A stretch of DNA of 64,000 bases from Sthenelais limicola (taxonomy: Eukaryota; Annelida; Polychaeta; Phyllodocida; Sigalionidae), in the NCBI GenBank assembly GCA_942159475.1, contig OW804097.1, positions 118,604,013-118,668,012 on the forward strand, read 5' to 3'. Every line of letters begins with the position of its first letter. The stretch's first letter is position 1. Shown piece by piece: positions 26,901-35,958 of this stretch. Below the pieces are notes generated by a model that was not told where the DNA came from, searched no databases, and saw only the letters and a program-made list of their open reading frames with translations. Made by a program: the position numbers and the translations under genes.

Positions 26901-29900
26901 AATCGGCTTGATCTCCTCTTTTCATATATGGTGATATCTCAAAATCCATATTTTGCGTTTCTGACCCATTTTCCTAAAAGGGATCACATATGTTACCACA
27001 TTTCTCAAAAGATCTAGACATAGATAGGATCCCTCCAGCACAATTATACAGGCGGCACATGGGAATACTTGTATCAAACTAGAAAAGAAAGCTAGGACAT
27101 AATTAGATTTTATTTTGATTTTATTTCCTCAATTAAGCTGAGAATATCAATGTAAATTATGAGCTCACTGAAATAAAAGATAAAAGAAAACAATTCTTGA
27201 AAATTCACTCTAGGTCCAAACCCTCAGATCAGATAAGAATGGTATGTTAGTTATTAGACGCCTACTTCGCTAATCGGTTTCCTTGCCTAGAACTCGGCGT
27301 TTTTATGAGAATATAATGACATTGTGCTGTCTTAATGGAATCATAATGGCACTTTGCGGTTTGAGGCGAGAGGCTTTCCCTTCATTTGGAGGGAATCTCT
27401 CAACTTTGGGCCTAGACTGAATTACAAAACGATGACAAAGGTCATCCAGGACTTTCTGCAAATTTGGCTGACATTTTAGCACTAAAGATACGTATTACTG
27501 CACGATGTATATATTTCTGCCATGCGCTGTGTGTCCTCCGGATTCTCAGAATCACCATTTTCTACAATAATCAACCCTTGTTTGTTCAGTATGTCCCAGG
27601 AAGTATACATACAGTCCAAAAGGTGTTGAAACCAAGCCAAGATTTAGACAAAAAGACGAAAATAAAAAAACAACAATGCCAATGAATTCACTAAATCTGT
27701 CTTCGAGAACCTATTTACACGTTTTCTTCCATCAGAAAAACAGGGGCGTCCGGGTGAACTTGCGTGTGGTCTCTTTGAAATGAATTCCTAACCGTTAGCC
27801 AAGGCGAAAGATTACAATTAGATGTTAAGACAATAGATATTGTGAAACTTTAACAGTCTTTGTAGCCTTTTGTGGCTTAGTGTGTTTGATAGAGCCGTAG
27901 CTAAAGCACCCCGTGTACCCACCAGCAATTGTTAACAAATGATTCGTGGTTCACATTATTATAAGAAATGTATTGCCCTCACAAGTGTATTTCACGTCCA
28001 ACCTGCATGGCTAGAATCTCTGAGGGGGTATAATATGAGATTTATCTGGATCTTCATAAGTAACATGTGTTGGTCGTTTTCTTCGAAGTAATCCTATCAC
28101 AGAGAGCGCTAAAGTATGGAATCAAAGCACGCTGCTACATGCTTGGCAAATAGCGTCATGAAACGCATCTTTATCTTGCGATTCTGACCTGACGTCTGCT
28201 TTCATTCTGACACCATGGATACATGGCGGATCTCACGGTCAATGCCACGTTCCTGTCATACGATGTCAATGTAATTACAGAGTTGAGCGACTCTCACTTG
28301 ATCTCTCTTCTTTGATTCTGGCCGAAAAACTAACCACATGCGGTGATATATCTGGCGGCAGGAACTACCCAGAGTGTTTGAAGCGACTGGATGCCATTGC
28401 TGTGGTTTCCATATCGCCCTCATGTCAACGTCTCACTTTGCCACCAGGCAGTGCAGCCTGGTCGTGGGGCATAGCGTAGTACGTCATGCTTCTTAAGAAA
28501 AACTCGATGTGGGATAGAAGTTAGTGGATGTGCTTGAATATCAAAATAGTTACAGGGAAAGTATAATACACCGTAGAAAATATAGGTGCCCCTATATATA
28601 ATCGATCTATTCGCGTGAATAATATAGGTTTATAAAAAAGAGAATGGAGGTTGGTCGGTTAAATTAAAATTATTTTTGTTCAGTGACCTTTTATGTGTAA
28701 AGATAGGCCTACGCCAGTTTTAATATTTATCTTCGTTCATACACTTATAGGAGCCCAAGGGGCGTTGTGTATAAAAGTTCTTGGTAAACGTAGGTTTTCT
28801 CTCAGGGTGGTGGGCGGGTAACTCGGCCCTCTTACTTGAGAAAAATGGTCTGACTGACCTTAGAGTAGTACCTAAAAGGTCCTTTTACTCTATGGACTGA
28901 CCAGTGTCCACAGGAGGGTCAAGTGAAGCCTTAATTGTGTATTTGTAGTTTCACTATGTGGCACTATGTCCTGATTATGGAATGGATGTTGTCTACTATA
29001 TGTTATCCAACGTTTTCACTTGACGGACCTCCCCCGGATAATCAAATTATTGATAACTTAAGTTTTACCAACCTCTGACCTCGAGTTTCCTGAGGTTTGA
29101 GACTGCCTTCTATTAAAAGAAAGAAGCCAATCTCCCAATATCCCCCTCATAATGTGAGTGGGAAAGATGGCATTGATGGGTGACTTGGATATTTTACCTC
29201 ATGTATTATACCGACTAATAATTTGGAGGAAAATGCGTTGCTATTTCTTTGATGTTAATGTGATTATTTTAGCCCCTCTAAAGAGACCACCTCGCTATAA
29301 GACCACAAACCGCTCAGTTCCAAGGGTGGTCTCAGTAGAGAGGTTTCACCATATAACTTTAAGTGGTATGTCAGATTAAAACATGATAATTGAAAGAAAT
29401 ATGATATTTTCCAAATTGTATTTCCCACAGAACTATAATTTTAGCGTCTGGGCCCTAAAGTCCAGAGTCCTAATCTTAGGATGTACGTAACTCTTTTAAA
29501 GTTTAAAGAAGGGTTATGAAATTAACTATTATACCGACTAGTAATTTGGAGGAAAATGCGTTGCTATTTCTTTGATGTTAATGTGATTATTTGGTTTTGT
29601 TTTTTTGGTTTTTTTTTTTTTGTGATTAATTTGTGATGTTTACTAGACTCAATATCAATATCTTGATTCCTTCATCTCTCTATATCACTGATATATGATT
29701 TGATTTGAAAACTATTCTTATTCAGGACTAAGGACATTATATCATTGATGCTATTCTCAGAATTGCCTGATGTTACAAAAAATTAATACAATACTTTAGA
29801 ATATACTCTACGAGATGACAATGCCGAAGTTAATATTTATATAAAGAGATAAATCTAAATAACATACCATTTAAAGGAATACAGTTAATAATTAATGACA

Positions 29901-32900
29901 ATGATTGACAGACATAATAAGACAAGCCGTCAAATTTCCCTTTGCGGGCAGACATATTATATCAAAGCAAACAATAGTACTGCAGGTTAAACCTAGGCAG
30001 TGATAGCATGACACCACTGATATATAGACTCTTCACACTACCATATCGCATTTCTGAATGTTGCCTGTGGGAAAGTATTAGGTTACAGCAGTTACCTGTG
30101 GATGCAATGCATGCATTCCCTATATAGTGTATAACCTTATCATATTTACCACGTCAATGGGTTTATTGGTGGTATTAATTACCACTATTACCATTAAATA
30201 ATGCTGAGCTAAACATCGTGTTTCTAGCCATAATATATAGGGTTTAAGTTTGAGTTATGTGTATTCAGCAATAGCATTACAACTTTTGTTGCTTTTCTCA
30301 GCGACAAAAGTAACAATTTAGGTGCATACCATTATAATAGGTGTGAATTGTTGGGAAAGATAGTCTGTCTGTTTTAGCATTATATTATGGAAACGGCTAT
30401 AGACCTACATATAAAGTCGGACTGTTTTATTTAACTAATAATTTTGCTGAAATACCTGGAAATGAAATACACCCTAGGTCCAAACCCTCAGATCAGATAA
30501 GAATGGTATGTCAGCCTACCTCGCTAATCGGTTTCTTGTCCTAGAACTCGCCTTTTACTCGGCTTTTTAATGGGAATATAATGATATTTTGCGGTCTTAA
30601 TGGAATTATAATGATTCTTTGCGGTTTGAGGCGAGAGGCTTTCCCTTCGTTTGAAGGGACTCTCTCAGGTTTGGGCCTAGACTGAATACCCAAAATGAAA
30701 GAAAGTTCGCTGGTCACAGAGTGTATTTAGCATAGCAATAAAGTGACAAATAATGTCACAATGCGGGATTAATGAGGCCCTGGCAGGGCCTTCACTAACC
30801 TTGGCACAGTCCATGCAGACGACAATTGGATCGGGTTGTTGATTCTTGGAATTGGAAACCATTTAAAATGAAACTTTTGGTCTTGTATTCATCATGATTT
30901 GAAATATATGAAAAATCTGTAATTGAGCAACCGTTTGATCGCTATTCAAGCCAATTTTGTTTGGCTAGCGAACCCAGGTGGATTATGATATGTATTTATC
31001 AACTACATGTATAGTCGGAAAGTTGGAAAGCAAGAGGTTCCTATAGGAGTCCCGAATTCGAATCCATCCAGCGCGTTGGCAAATTGTTATTTCACCCACA
31101 TATATCCCAATACTTTTACCAACTGGGTTGTCAAAGGCCGGCCATGTGTAATATGGCTTAATATTTACTGTAAACGTATAAATGTTCGCGCAGTATTTAT
31201 TTTAGCTATTTTAGCGCACCCACCCTTGTGCGCGAAAGGTATAATTATCGCATAAACAAGGTGAGAGACTTCCTTGCTGCGCGAATTTAAATCCGCGCGA
31301 AAATGTGTCCAAGTACTTGGTGCGCGAAAATTTATCTGCGCGAAAATGTATACGCTCACAGTACTATGTATGCATGTGCAGGAATCAAGAGAGCAGGGTA
31401 TCGCAACCCGTCAGCGTGTTTCCTCCCTTGCTCTTGATATGACCAAGAGCGTACCCCCCCCCCCCCCCCGCCCCCTCTCCCCAATCCACACACACCACGA
31501 TGCACCAGTACTGCAGACACTATTCTTTAGTACTGTGGGTTATTGCGAGTTTACTTTCTTTCCAAATGAGTCCTCAAATTCGAGGCTGTTGAAGAGAGAA
31601 ATCTTGCTCTAAAAACGCCATCCAGTTTTCTCTATTCGTATGGAAAATCTGTTATATTTTATTTATTTCTGCTTCACCAAGACATGGTAATTTGGTAATT
31701 TGTTTGTACACGTTTATATCGCGGAATCCACGACCTGTTGTTCCCGATAAATATGGCGGATGGTTCTGCTATTATATATATATATATTATTAACCTTGTC
31801 TGATGTACGGTATAACTTTTTAATTGGGGGAAATATTGGGGTGGAAGAAGCCTTCACCGAGACAAAGTACTTCAGCACTTCAACACGCTTCCGTCTGGAA
31901 AAGTTGTACAGATTGTGCCCAATATTCTTGTCTGGTTTTATTTTCCGAATTCTTGAAGACGTAGTCCTAGCAGGAAGTCATTGATATAGAGGATATATAA
32001 AGAACTGCAATTAACACAACATTACTGAATGGATACTCTTTTATATGTGGATTATAGAGTACACTAACATCTGCTTAGAATACAGAAGGATGTTAGTTTA
32101 TTAATAGATTATCCAGATCGATTTTTGATGATACAGCATTCCTTATTGCAAGACAAGCGTGGTATGATGAGCGCCTAGGAAGCATTATTTATTATATTTG
32201 TGAACATGTAGATCATCATGTTAGCACAGACCACCTCGTGTGAGGCCTCTCTTGAACATCATGTAACCAAGTAGGAAGCAATACACTCTCTCCTCTTTAC
32301 CTACCAGTTTATTGAATCATTAAGATATAAACAAACACGGTTGCCTCATCATTATTACCAATAACTTCATCCTTTATGGTGGTATATATATATGTTACCC
32401 AGAAGATGGTTTTTCCCTCTCGATCCGCATCTTTTTATTTCATTTCGATCGGTTAACTTCTGATTCATTTATTCCAGTCTAACATTATAAACATTTCCCA
32501 AGAAATAACATGACAGGTTCCGACTAGCCGATTTTAATTCTTTTTATAGTCAGTAGTAAAACGTATCTCTTTCAAATTTGTCGATCAGGATGTCCCTCTT
32601 TCCCAGATACTTGGGGGCAAGGGCCATGCAGTTGGGGTCACTGCCCCTTCGCCATACCACTATACGTATACCTCGATCAGCTCCCCCACAGCGAGAGACA
32701 GATTGAATGTGTTCTACGCTTCGTTAAAGAAGCGACTGATATTTTTCTCAGTTTGGAAAAAAGCCTAAACAAACATATTCATCATTCAGAGGGAATTTGA
32801 ATTATTTGCATTAACATGCATTCTGAGGTTCTCCGACGTTTATTTTTAAGCCGCCACAATTTTAATTCAATATTTACAAACACGTTTCTCACTCTTTCGA

Positions 32901-35900
32901 TTCTTCGAGGAAAGAGCGGAGATATTCACTATAGAAGTTTAGTTGTAGGATTATATCTACTCTACTATCCGCAGTTGTGGTATGATTAACGGTTATTTGT
33001 ATGTAATAACGGTATTTTTAGCTTCATGCATGTGTTTGCAAGGGTGATGAGAAAACCTCAAGACTCAACCCTTTACACGAAGGAGCCAAATACTTTTAGA
33101 CGGCAATCTTGATTTTGAATTCTTAGCTTTGCCTAATACATGAAATATCCCAAAATTATAATTATGTTTGTATACAATATAGAAATGATTTCAAATTAGA
33201 CAATTCTGTTCAACAATTGTTTTTTAACAGTATTCATGAAACTATGTGCAGGATAATCTTGGGTCATTCCTCACTCCACCTCACTGTGATCAACGAGAAT
33301 AGAATAGAGTTCTCGTTGCTGTGATCTAGGCTTTGAAATATAGTTGGGAAAGATTCATTTCTATAGTCGCATGTATTTTCTCCTTAGGAGCAGAACTTTC
33401 CTAGCGTCTACAATCATTCTTGTTTCGATGGTCGCGAATCACCACTTCTCACTCAATTCTGTTTTATAGTCATTCTAAAAATAACATCGCCTTAACATAG
33501 ACTGTTTTTACTTGCAGATTGTCCAACAGCAAAGGATGGGATGCAGTTATTCGCGTGTCCAACTGCTGACGTTAATGAAGTATATCATTGTATAGACGAT
33601 CTTTCACTATGTAACGATAAATACGATTGTCCAAACGGAGAGGATGAGAACAGGACAGTATGCATGTTTCACAAACTGGTGAGTTTTATAAAACACAATG
33701 TATCTCGTGACACTTCTTTATGATCATTCTTACAATCATACACAATAGGCGTGGGAGTTTATTTTTTGAATTAATTAATTATGATCTTGGGATTTATATA
33801 TGATAGCGAGTTTCGTACGACCATTTTCACATTATCAACTTTCATGTTGACTCAATTTTGCAGATCATTATTCTTTAGAAAGAAACAAGAGTTTAGATAA
33901 AGAACGTCGGCTCATGTCCTCCATGCATGAAGTTTTCTTATTGACCTAAGTGTTTTCCACCTGGGATAATATTATTACTATTATTATCATTATGCTTTAT
34001 CCTCGTACTGATATAATTATTTTTGCCTTCTTTCTATCAATATATCATATCAGCTTAATTCCTGCCTTGGAAGTCTTGGGGTTATATCCACCTAAGATAA
34101 CGATTAAGGGCCTAGTCCACCAAGCCGATTCTCATGCGTTTTTGTACCGCAGAGGACTCTTTTGTACTAAGTTCTGTGAGAATGAGAATCGGCTTAGTGG
34201 ACTAGGCCCTTTAGAATAATTAATATGTTAGCCTCCATTTCGGGCCTGCTGACCCTCTGTTTGAGCATAATCCCTCGGCTAGGTAGCACTAGGTACATAG
34301 GACTTCGCCTCGGGAATATGCACCAAACAATGCACCAGCAACCCCTTAATGCAGGACATGGTAGCACTATAGTAGCACTAGAAACACATAATTTTTATTA
34401 TTTTCCCATTTCCCTTTTCTGTTCTATCAAAAAACCCACGCCACATGTACACATGTTATAGTTATTTTATACTGTAGACGTATTAATGTTCGCACAGTAT
34501 TTATTTTCGCGCACCCACCTTTGTGCGTGAAAATAAATCCTGTGCGAAAGGTATAATTAGTGCATAAACAAAGTGTGAGACTCCCTTGCTGCGCGAATTT
34601 AAATCCACGCGAAAATCCACGCGAAAATAAATACTGCGCGAAAATAAATACGTTTACAGTATGTACATGCATCGCATCCTTTTCCGTTTTTTTTTTGTTT
34701 TTTTTAAACATATTTTATTTCGAAAAACAATTCCATACAGATTATGGTACGTTTCACGTTCTCGAAAATCCACATGTATGACGTAGAAAGATATATATAT
34801 ATAGTTGCGTTATAAGCTACACAAAAGATAACGTGTTAAGATAACGGTTAATTTCTACCATGTAGTTAAAACTAGGCAATTATTCAATTCAATAAAAAAA
34901 AGTCTTTATTGACAAAGTCATAACAATTTCTTCAACGGTATAGTTCATGTCTGGCGAACCAGCTAGTTCTTCCACAGTCAGGTTCAGAAGGCAGTTTTGG
35001 ACCCCTAAGTTTTAGGGGTCATTAACACTCCAACCGTCCAATGAGTGCCGTGTTCGTCAAGCATCTTGTTTAACAATGAAGTTTACGAACGCGGCGGTTT
35101 TTGAATATCATTATAGCTTCCGTGTCATGTGTCATTTTATTTCAGACAATGGGTTTCTTAAAAGTTTCAATACTTGCCATCAGGGGCATGCCATGATGTC
35201 AACCACTAAATTAAGTGAGTCAAAAAAGCACCACGGTATTGGTAATATGTAATAACACGCATGGCCTTAGGTTGAGAGTGGTGGACGGATTAATACTTTT
35301 AAAATGGACGAATTTCCCCTTTTCAGTTTTCCTATCTATCCTCTTAGACACATTAACAACATTAACTGTTAGCTGAAACACTATATAGGTCTATTTAGGT
35401 AGCCGGGCTTGACTTGCTGATGAAAGCAACATTCACTGGGGATGCTATACCTTGCTTTTGACCATTTCCTATATATAACCCCAGGTTATTTGGAGGCTGG
35501 CTGCCACCTGGAATTAGATTTTGATTGGGAAAGTTGTGGCTTCACAGCTATGTAGCTTTTAGTGGTGTTGGTTGAACCGTGCATGGGTGCCCCATGATTT
35601 CATTACTCACTGTATCAATTTAACCTAGACTAACATCCGTTGTAGTATCGATTAACAAACGGCAATTCCTATCCAATATAGTTGCACACATATATAAGCT
35701 CGCGTACAGTCAAACATTCTCTGTGCGCACTGTTTAAAGATATAATCTATGATAATTAGATCTATATAAATGAATATAGTTGACTTTACAGAATATTTCC
35801 GCCAATTTCCTTTAGTGCGCCGCAAATTGTTCCACACCGTTGCACACATTTTTAATTCCGACACTTTTTGTCTTTTGCAGGATATGAGTTATATCAAGGT

Positions 35901-35958
35901 TTTCACTGATGCGCTTTTTGCATTGGGTCCGGGCGGAGATCCTCCTAGGAGCAATTAG
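11920..35958 (+). CDS. Secreted LDLa-module protein, possible peptide precursor, three exons
   Basis: The exons are 11920-12307, 33518-33678 and 35881-35958, joined at phases 1 and 0 with gtgagt donors and tgcag acceptors, giving a 208-aa protein. Residues 1-23 form a signal peptide (hydrophobic core LIITLFVALLCIAMVALA, cleavage likely before Gly24). Residues 44-75 are Asn/Arg/Ser-rich with dibasic sites (RR62-63, RR68-69), then KSLSSEEV, then a Tyr/Gly/His-rich part with HHH at 116-118. Residues 131-178 are one LDLa module: cysteines 131, 143, 154, 161, 167 and 178, with acidic D163, D166, D172 and E173 placed as in the calcium site, and a possible glycosylation site N174-R-T. The tail is 25 residues after the last splice. 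The order of signal, basic region, one LDLa module and short tail resembles insect prohormone-4-type precursors; that comparison is from memory. Extra exons inside the 21-kb intron cannot be excluded. Confidence 0.7.
12514..12657. repeat. Long hairpin with 37-bp perfect arms
   Basis: The arms at 12533-12569 and 12599-12635 are exact reverse complements around a 29-nt loop. Pairing continues imperfectly outwards to ATGGAACA at about 12515 and TGTTCCAT near 12652. It lies in intron 1 of the LDLa gene, about 210 bp after the donor. It could be a very small inverted-repeat transposon or a source of a transcribed hairpin RNA. Confidence 0.85.
12856..13059. mobile_element. Inverted-repeat element family B
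   Basis: The ends are CACTCTAGGTCCAAAC and GTTTGGGCCTAGACTG, with ATAA on both sides (4-bp target duplication). The interior has the 'ACTTTGCGGT' and 'AAGGGACTCTCTCAA' blocks shared by all copies. Intronic, non-coding. Confidence 0.85.
13496..13728. mobile_element. Inverted-repeat element family A
   Basis: GGGTGAGATTTTCAGAAAAT at the left and the matching GACCC end at the right, with TAAT duplicated on both sides. Slightly diverged at both termini. Confidence 0.85.
14492..14726. mobile_element. Inverted-repeat element family A
   Basis: The left terminus is diverged (GGGTGAAGTCACCAGAAAAT) and the right is typical. The surrounding DNA has repeated TACCTTGGTA blocks (14430-14490 and 14729-14750), which blur the target duplication. 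Confidence 0.85.
14936..15133. mobile_element. Inverted-repeat element family B, reverse orientation
   Basis: The ends are CAGTCTAAGCCCAAA and TTTGGGCCTAGAGTG, flanked on both sides by TTTT. The interior is the reverse complement of the 12856-13059 copy. Confidence 0.85.
15331..15494. repeat. Microsatellite pair in inverted orientation
   Basis: A (TG)n(G)n tract followed by GCA at about 15331-15361 is mirrored by TGC, (C)n and (CA)n at about 15465-15494, with about 105 bp between. The arrangement suggests a small element whose ends are the microsatellites. Similar C-run/CA tracts occur singly at 2604-2640 and 31455-31495. Confidence 0.6.
15555..15660 (-). mobile_element. Possible retroelement 3' tail
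   Basis: The segment starts with repeated GATTTT units and shares an ATTCTTATTCAGGACT-like block with 29695-29800, where again a GATTTG-type short repeat precedes it. On the minus strand this reads as a shared 3' end with a simple-repeat tail, typical of some non-LTR elements. No protein-coding part is visible. Confidence 0.35.
15707..15942. mobile_element. Inverted-repeat element family A, complete copy
   Basis: Both GGGTCAGATTTTCAGAAAAT termini are intact, with AAGT on both sides as a 4-bp target duplication. Confidence 0.9.
16524..16800. mobile_element. Harbinger-like inverted-repeat element (family C) carrying insertion D
   Basis: The termini are AGGGCCTATAGTCCACTAAG and, at the right, the complementary CTTAGTGAACTAGGGCC. 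TAA stands on both sides. A 3-bp TAA/TTA target duplication is typical of PIF/Harbinger elements. Comparison with the 104-bp copy at 34107-34210 shows that 16585-16758 is an added segment (family D). Confidence 0.8.
16585..16758. mobile_element. Family D repeat with internal tandem units, nested in family C
   Basis: It starts TCCTGGGTATGACCATAAA and ends in CACTCACT. It contains repeated CCTGGGTATGA-CATAAA-TGCCT plus CTCTATCTCTATTTCC units (two here, four at 23006-23337). On the other strand it begins with (GTGA)n followed by a TTTACGCCC block, which resembles repeats common in marine invertebrates. Confidence 0.75.
18347..18732. mobile_element. Long-TIR element (family G), ~63-bp nearly perfect inverted repeats
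   Basis: The arms at 18349-18413 and 18667-18729 are almost exact reverse complements, starting AGTCTGTCTAGAAAGTAGTT, and the dinucleotide TA lies at both edges. Length about 385 bp. The open frames inside are short and lack motifs. TA flanks fit a Tc1/mariner-type origin; the near identity of the arms suggests recent activity. Confidence 0.85.
18835..18912 (+). mobile_element. Retroelement-like 3' end with A-rich tail
   Basis: The block AAGGCCAATAAAAATATT followed by an A-run recurs at 24600-24680 with similar upstream sequence (TTATGCGT, T-run). Two copies sharing a 3' boundary and an A-rich tail fit a LINE or SINE 3' end. Confidence 0.45.
19063..19297. mobile_element. Inverted-repeat element family A
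   Basis: The termini are GGGTGAAATTTTCAGAAAAT and a normal right end; ATAT is duplicated on both sides. The interior is more diverged than in other copies. Confidence 0.85.
20155..20490. mobile_element. Family E element, right end not recognised
   Basis: It begins GTGATGGGTTTCAGGAAAAT and follows 26623-26986 through the TATGGAGTATAT and AGAAACACTATTTA blocks, then loses similarity near 20490 before the right inverted repeat. Confidence 0.65.
20636..20852. mobile_element. Family A element lacking its right terminus, with a 25-bp flanking direct repeat
   Basis: The left end is a normal GGGTCAGATTTTCAGAAAAT. The right end stops after CCAATTGTACAT and is followed at 20852-20876 by a copy of the sequence that precedes the element at 20611-20635 (one mismatch, TTC to TTT). 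Intact copies have only a 4-bp duplication. Confidence 0.85.
21012..21247. mobile_element. Inverted-repeat element family A
   Basis: The left end is GGGTCAGATTTGCAGAAAAT and the right end is normal, with AGGT on both sides as a 4-bp target duplication. Confidence 0.9.
21850..22084. mobile_element. Inverted-repeat element family A
   Basis: Both ends are intact, with ATAT duplicated on both sides. Confidence 0.9.
22455..22690. mobile_element. Inverted-repeat element family A
   Basis: The left end is intact and the right end reads CTGATCCC (one change). The interior belongs to the subtype with AACATACAGATT-like sequence, as at 8776 and 15707. Confidence 0.9.
22825..23392 (-). mobile_element. 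Family A element split by family D insertion
   Basis: Degenerate family A halves lie at 22825-23005 and 23338-23392 in reverse orientation. They are separated by 332 bp of family D DNA, which is flanked on both sides by TTAAAATTGGA. Joining the halves restores the family order around the TTAAA-TTTG-GGTTATTTGAGAGG position. Confidence 0.8.
23006..23337. mobile_element. Family D repeat with four internal tandem units and an 11-bp target duplication
   Basis: It starts ACTGGTCCTGGGTATGACC and ends CACTCACTCACC. The internal unit (CTGGGTATGACCATAAAGT, then TCTCTGTCTC tracts) is repeated four times. Exact 11-bp duplications at 22995-23005 and 23338-23348 imply staggered breaks of the kind made by LINE machinery, or a rolling-circle/tandem-unit element class such as the pearl-like elements described in bivalves. 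The class is not settled. Confidence 0.75.
23587..23811 (-). mobile_element. Family A element lacking one terminus, with a 17-bp flanking direct repeat
   Basis: The GGGTCAGATT terminal bases are missing at the left, where the element begins within TTTTCAGAAAATG. The right end is complete. ACATGGTCGATGTTTTC stands at 23574-23590 and again at 23814-23830. This is the second copy with a long flank duplication and one lost end. Confidence 0.85.
24600..24680 (+). mobile_element. Retroelement-like 3' end with A-rich tail, second copy
   Basis: It shares the AAGGCCAATAAAAATATT block and the preceding TTATGCGT region with 18835-18912. Confidence 0.45.
24813..25328. mobile_element. hAT-like inverted-repeat element
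   Basis: The termini are CAGGGGCGGAT and ATCCGCCCCTG, followed inward on both sides by a GCGCG-CCCCCTCCTTTT block in opposite orientations. CAGGGGCGGAT-type ends are typical of hAT elements. GATGG is present on both sides, shorter than the expected 8-bp duplication. No transposase coding is left; the (ATC)n microsatellite at 25160-25190 is internal. Confidence 0.75.
25511..25713. mobile_element. Inverted-repeat element family B
   Basis: CACTCTAGGCAAAACC and TTTGGACCTAGACTG ends with TATA on both sides. Confidence 0.85.
25724..26045. mobile_element. Mariner/pogo-type inverted-repeat element and adjoining repeated DNA
   Basis: The left end is TACAGTTCAACCTCGCATAA and the inverted right end, near 25865-25891, reads TACGGTGAAACCTCTCTATT on the other strand. 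The CAGT-AACCTC form with TA edges is typical of Tc1/mariner (pogo-like) elements. Similarity to 29272-29503 starts at AGCCCCTCTAAAGAGACCAC (25804) and continues past the right end to about 26045, so a larger repeat includes it. Confidence 0.7.
26623..26986. mobile_element. Family E inverted-repeat element, complete
   Basis: The left end is GTGATGGGTTTCAGGAAAAT and the right end, on the other strand, is GTGATCCCTTTTAGGAAAAT; both continue into GAGTCATAAGTCGCAAAAT-like sequence. About 364 bp, no coding capacity. Confidence 0.8.
27206..27419. mobile_element. Inverted-repeat element family B
   Basis: CACTCTAGGTCCAAAC and TTTGGGCCTAGACTG ends with AATT on both sides. Confidence 0.88.
29204..29592. 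repeat. 66-bp direct repeats around a mariner-type fragment
   Basis: 29206-29270 and 29528-29592 are nearly identical (ACTATTATACCGACTA then AATTTGGAGGAAAATGCG). Between them is a copy of the repeated segment seen at 25804-26045. Either a local tandem duplication followed the insertion, or the insertion itself made an unusually long duplication. Confidence 0.75.
29695..29800 (-). mobile_element. Possible retroelement 3' tail, second copy
   Basis: Shares the TTATTCAGGACT block and the preceding short GATTTG repeat with 15555-15660. Confidence 0.3.
30470..30684. mobile_element. Inverted-repeat element family B
   Basis: CACCCTAGGTCCAAAC and TTTGGGCCTAGACTG ends with AATA on both sides. Confidence 0.88.
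31166..31365. mobile_element. Family F inverted-repeat element
   Basis: The ends are TACTGTAAACGTATAAATGT and a matching CGCTCACAGTA, with several internal CGCGCGAAAAT blocks. It matches 34470-34662. TA at the edges suggests a mariner-type target. Confidence 0.8.
33518..33678 (+). CDS. Exon 2 of the secreted LDLa gene (the LDLa module)
   Basis: This 161-nt exon has a CTTGCAG acceptor and a CTG|gtgagt donor and encodes almost exactly one LDLa module, the usual one-exon-one-module arrangement for this fold. The six cysteines and the C-x5-C-x3-D-C-x2-GEDE pattern are all present. It is the only coding exon in about 23 kb, and its phase 1 entry and phase 0 exit match the flanking exons. Confidence 0.75.
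34107..34210. mobile_element. Harbinger-like family C element, minimal copy
   Basis: AGGGCCTAGTCCACCAAGCC at the left pairs with GGCTTAGTGGACTAGGCCCT at the right, with about 50 bp between. TTA is present on both sides, the expected PIF/Harbinger target duplication. Confidence 0.85.
34470..34662. mobile_element. Family F inverted-repeat element
   Basis: ACTGTAGACGTATTAATGTT at the left and ATAAATACGTTTACAGTA at the right. The internal CGCGAAAAT blocks are duplicated near 34610-34650. Confidence 0.8.
34976..35032. mobile_element. Left half of the CAGTCAGG element
   Basis: CAGTCAGGTTCAGAAGGCAG followed by the TTTTGGACCCCTAAGTTTTA block as at 6042-6100; the right half is missing. Confidence 0.6.
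35881..35958 (+). CDS. Exon 3 (last coding exon) of the secreted LDLa gene
   Basis: A strong TTTTGCAG acceptor at 35873-35880 is followed by 25 codons (DMSYIKVFTDALFALGPGG, then DPPRSN) and TAG. Phase 0 agrees with the exon 2 donor. The segment has an amphipathic start and a Gly/Pro-rich end, with no dibasic site, so it probably stays attached to the LDLa module. Confidence 0.65.
   Translation, partial: DMSYIKVFTDALFALGPGGDPPRSN

Noticed and set aside
33518..33678. A fragment of an LDL-receptor-type multi-module gene
   Set aside because: Only one module is present, both neighbours splice in phase to a signal-peptide exon and a stop-containing exon, and no EGF, YWTD or membrane segment is seen nearby.
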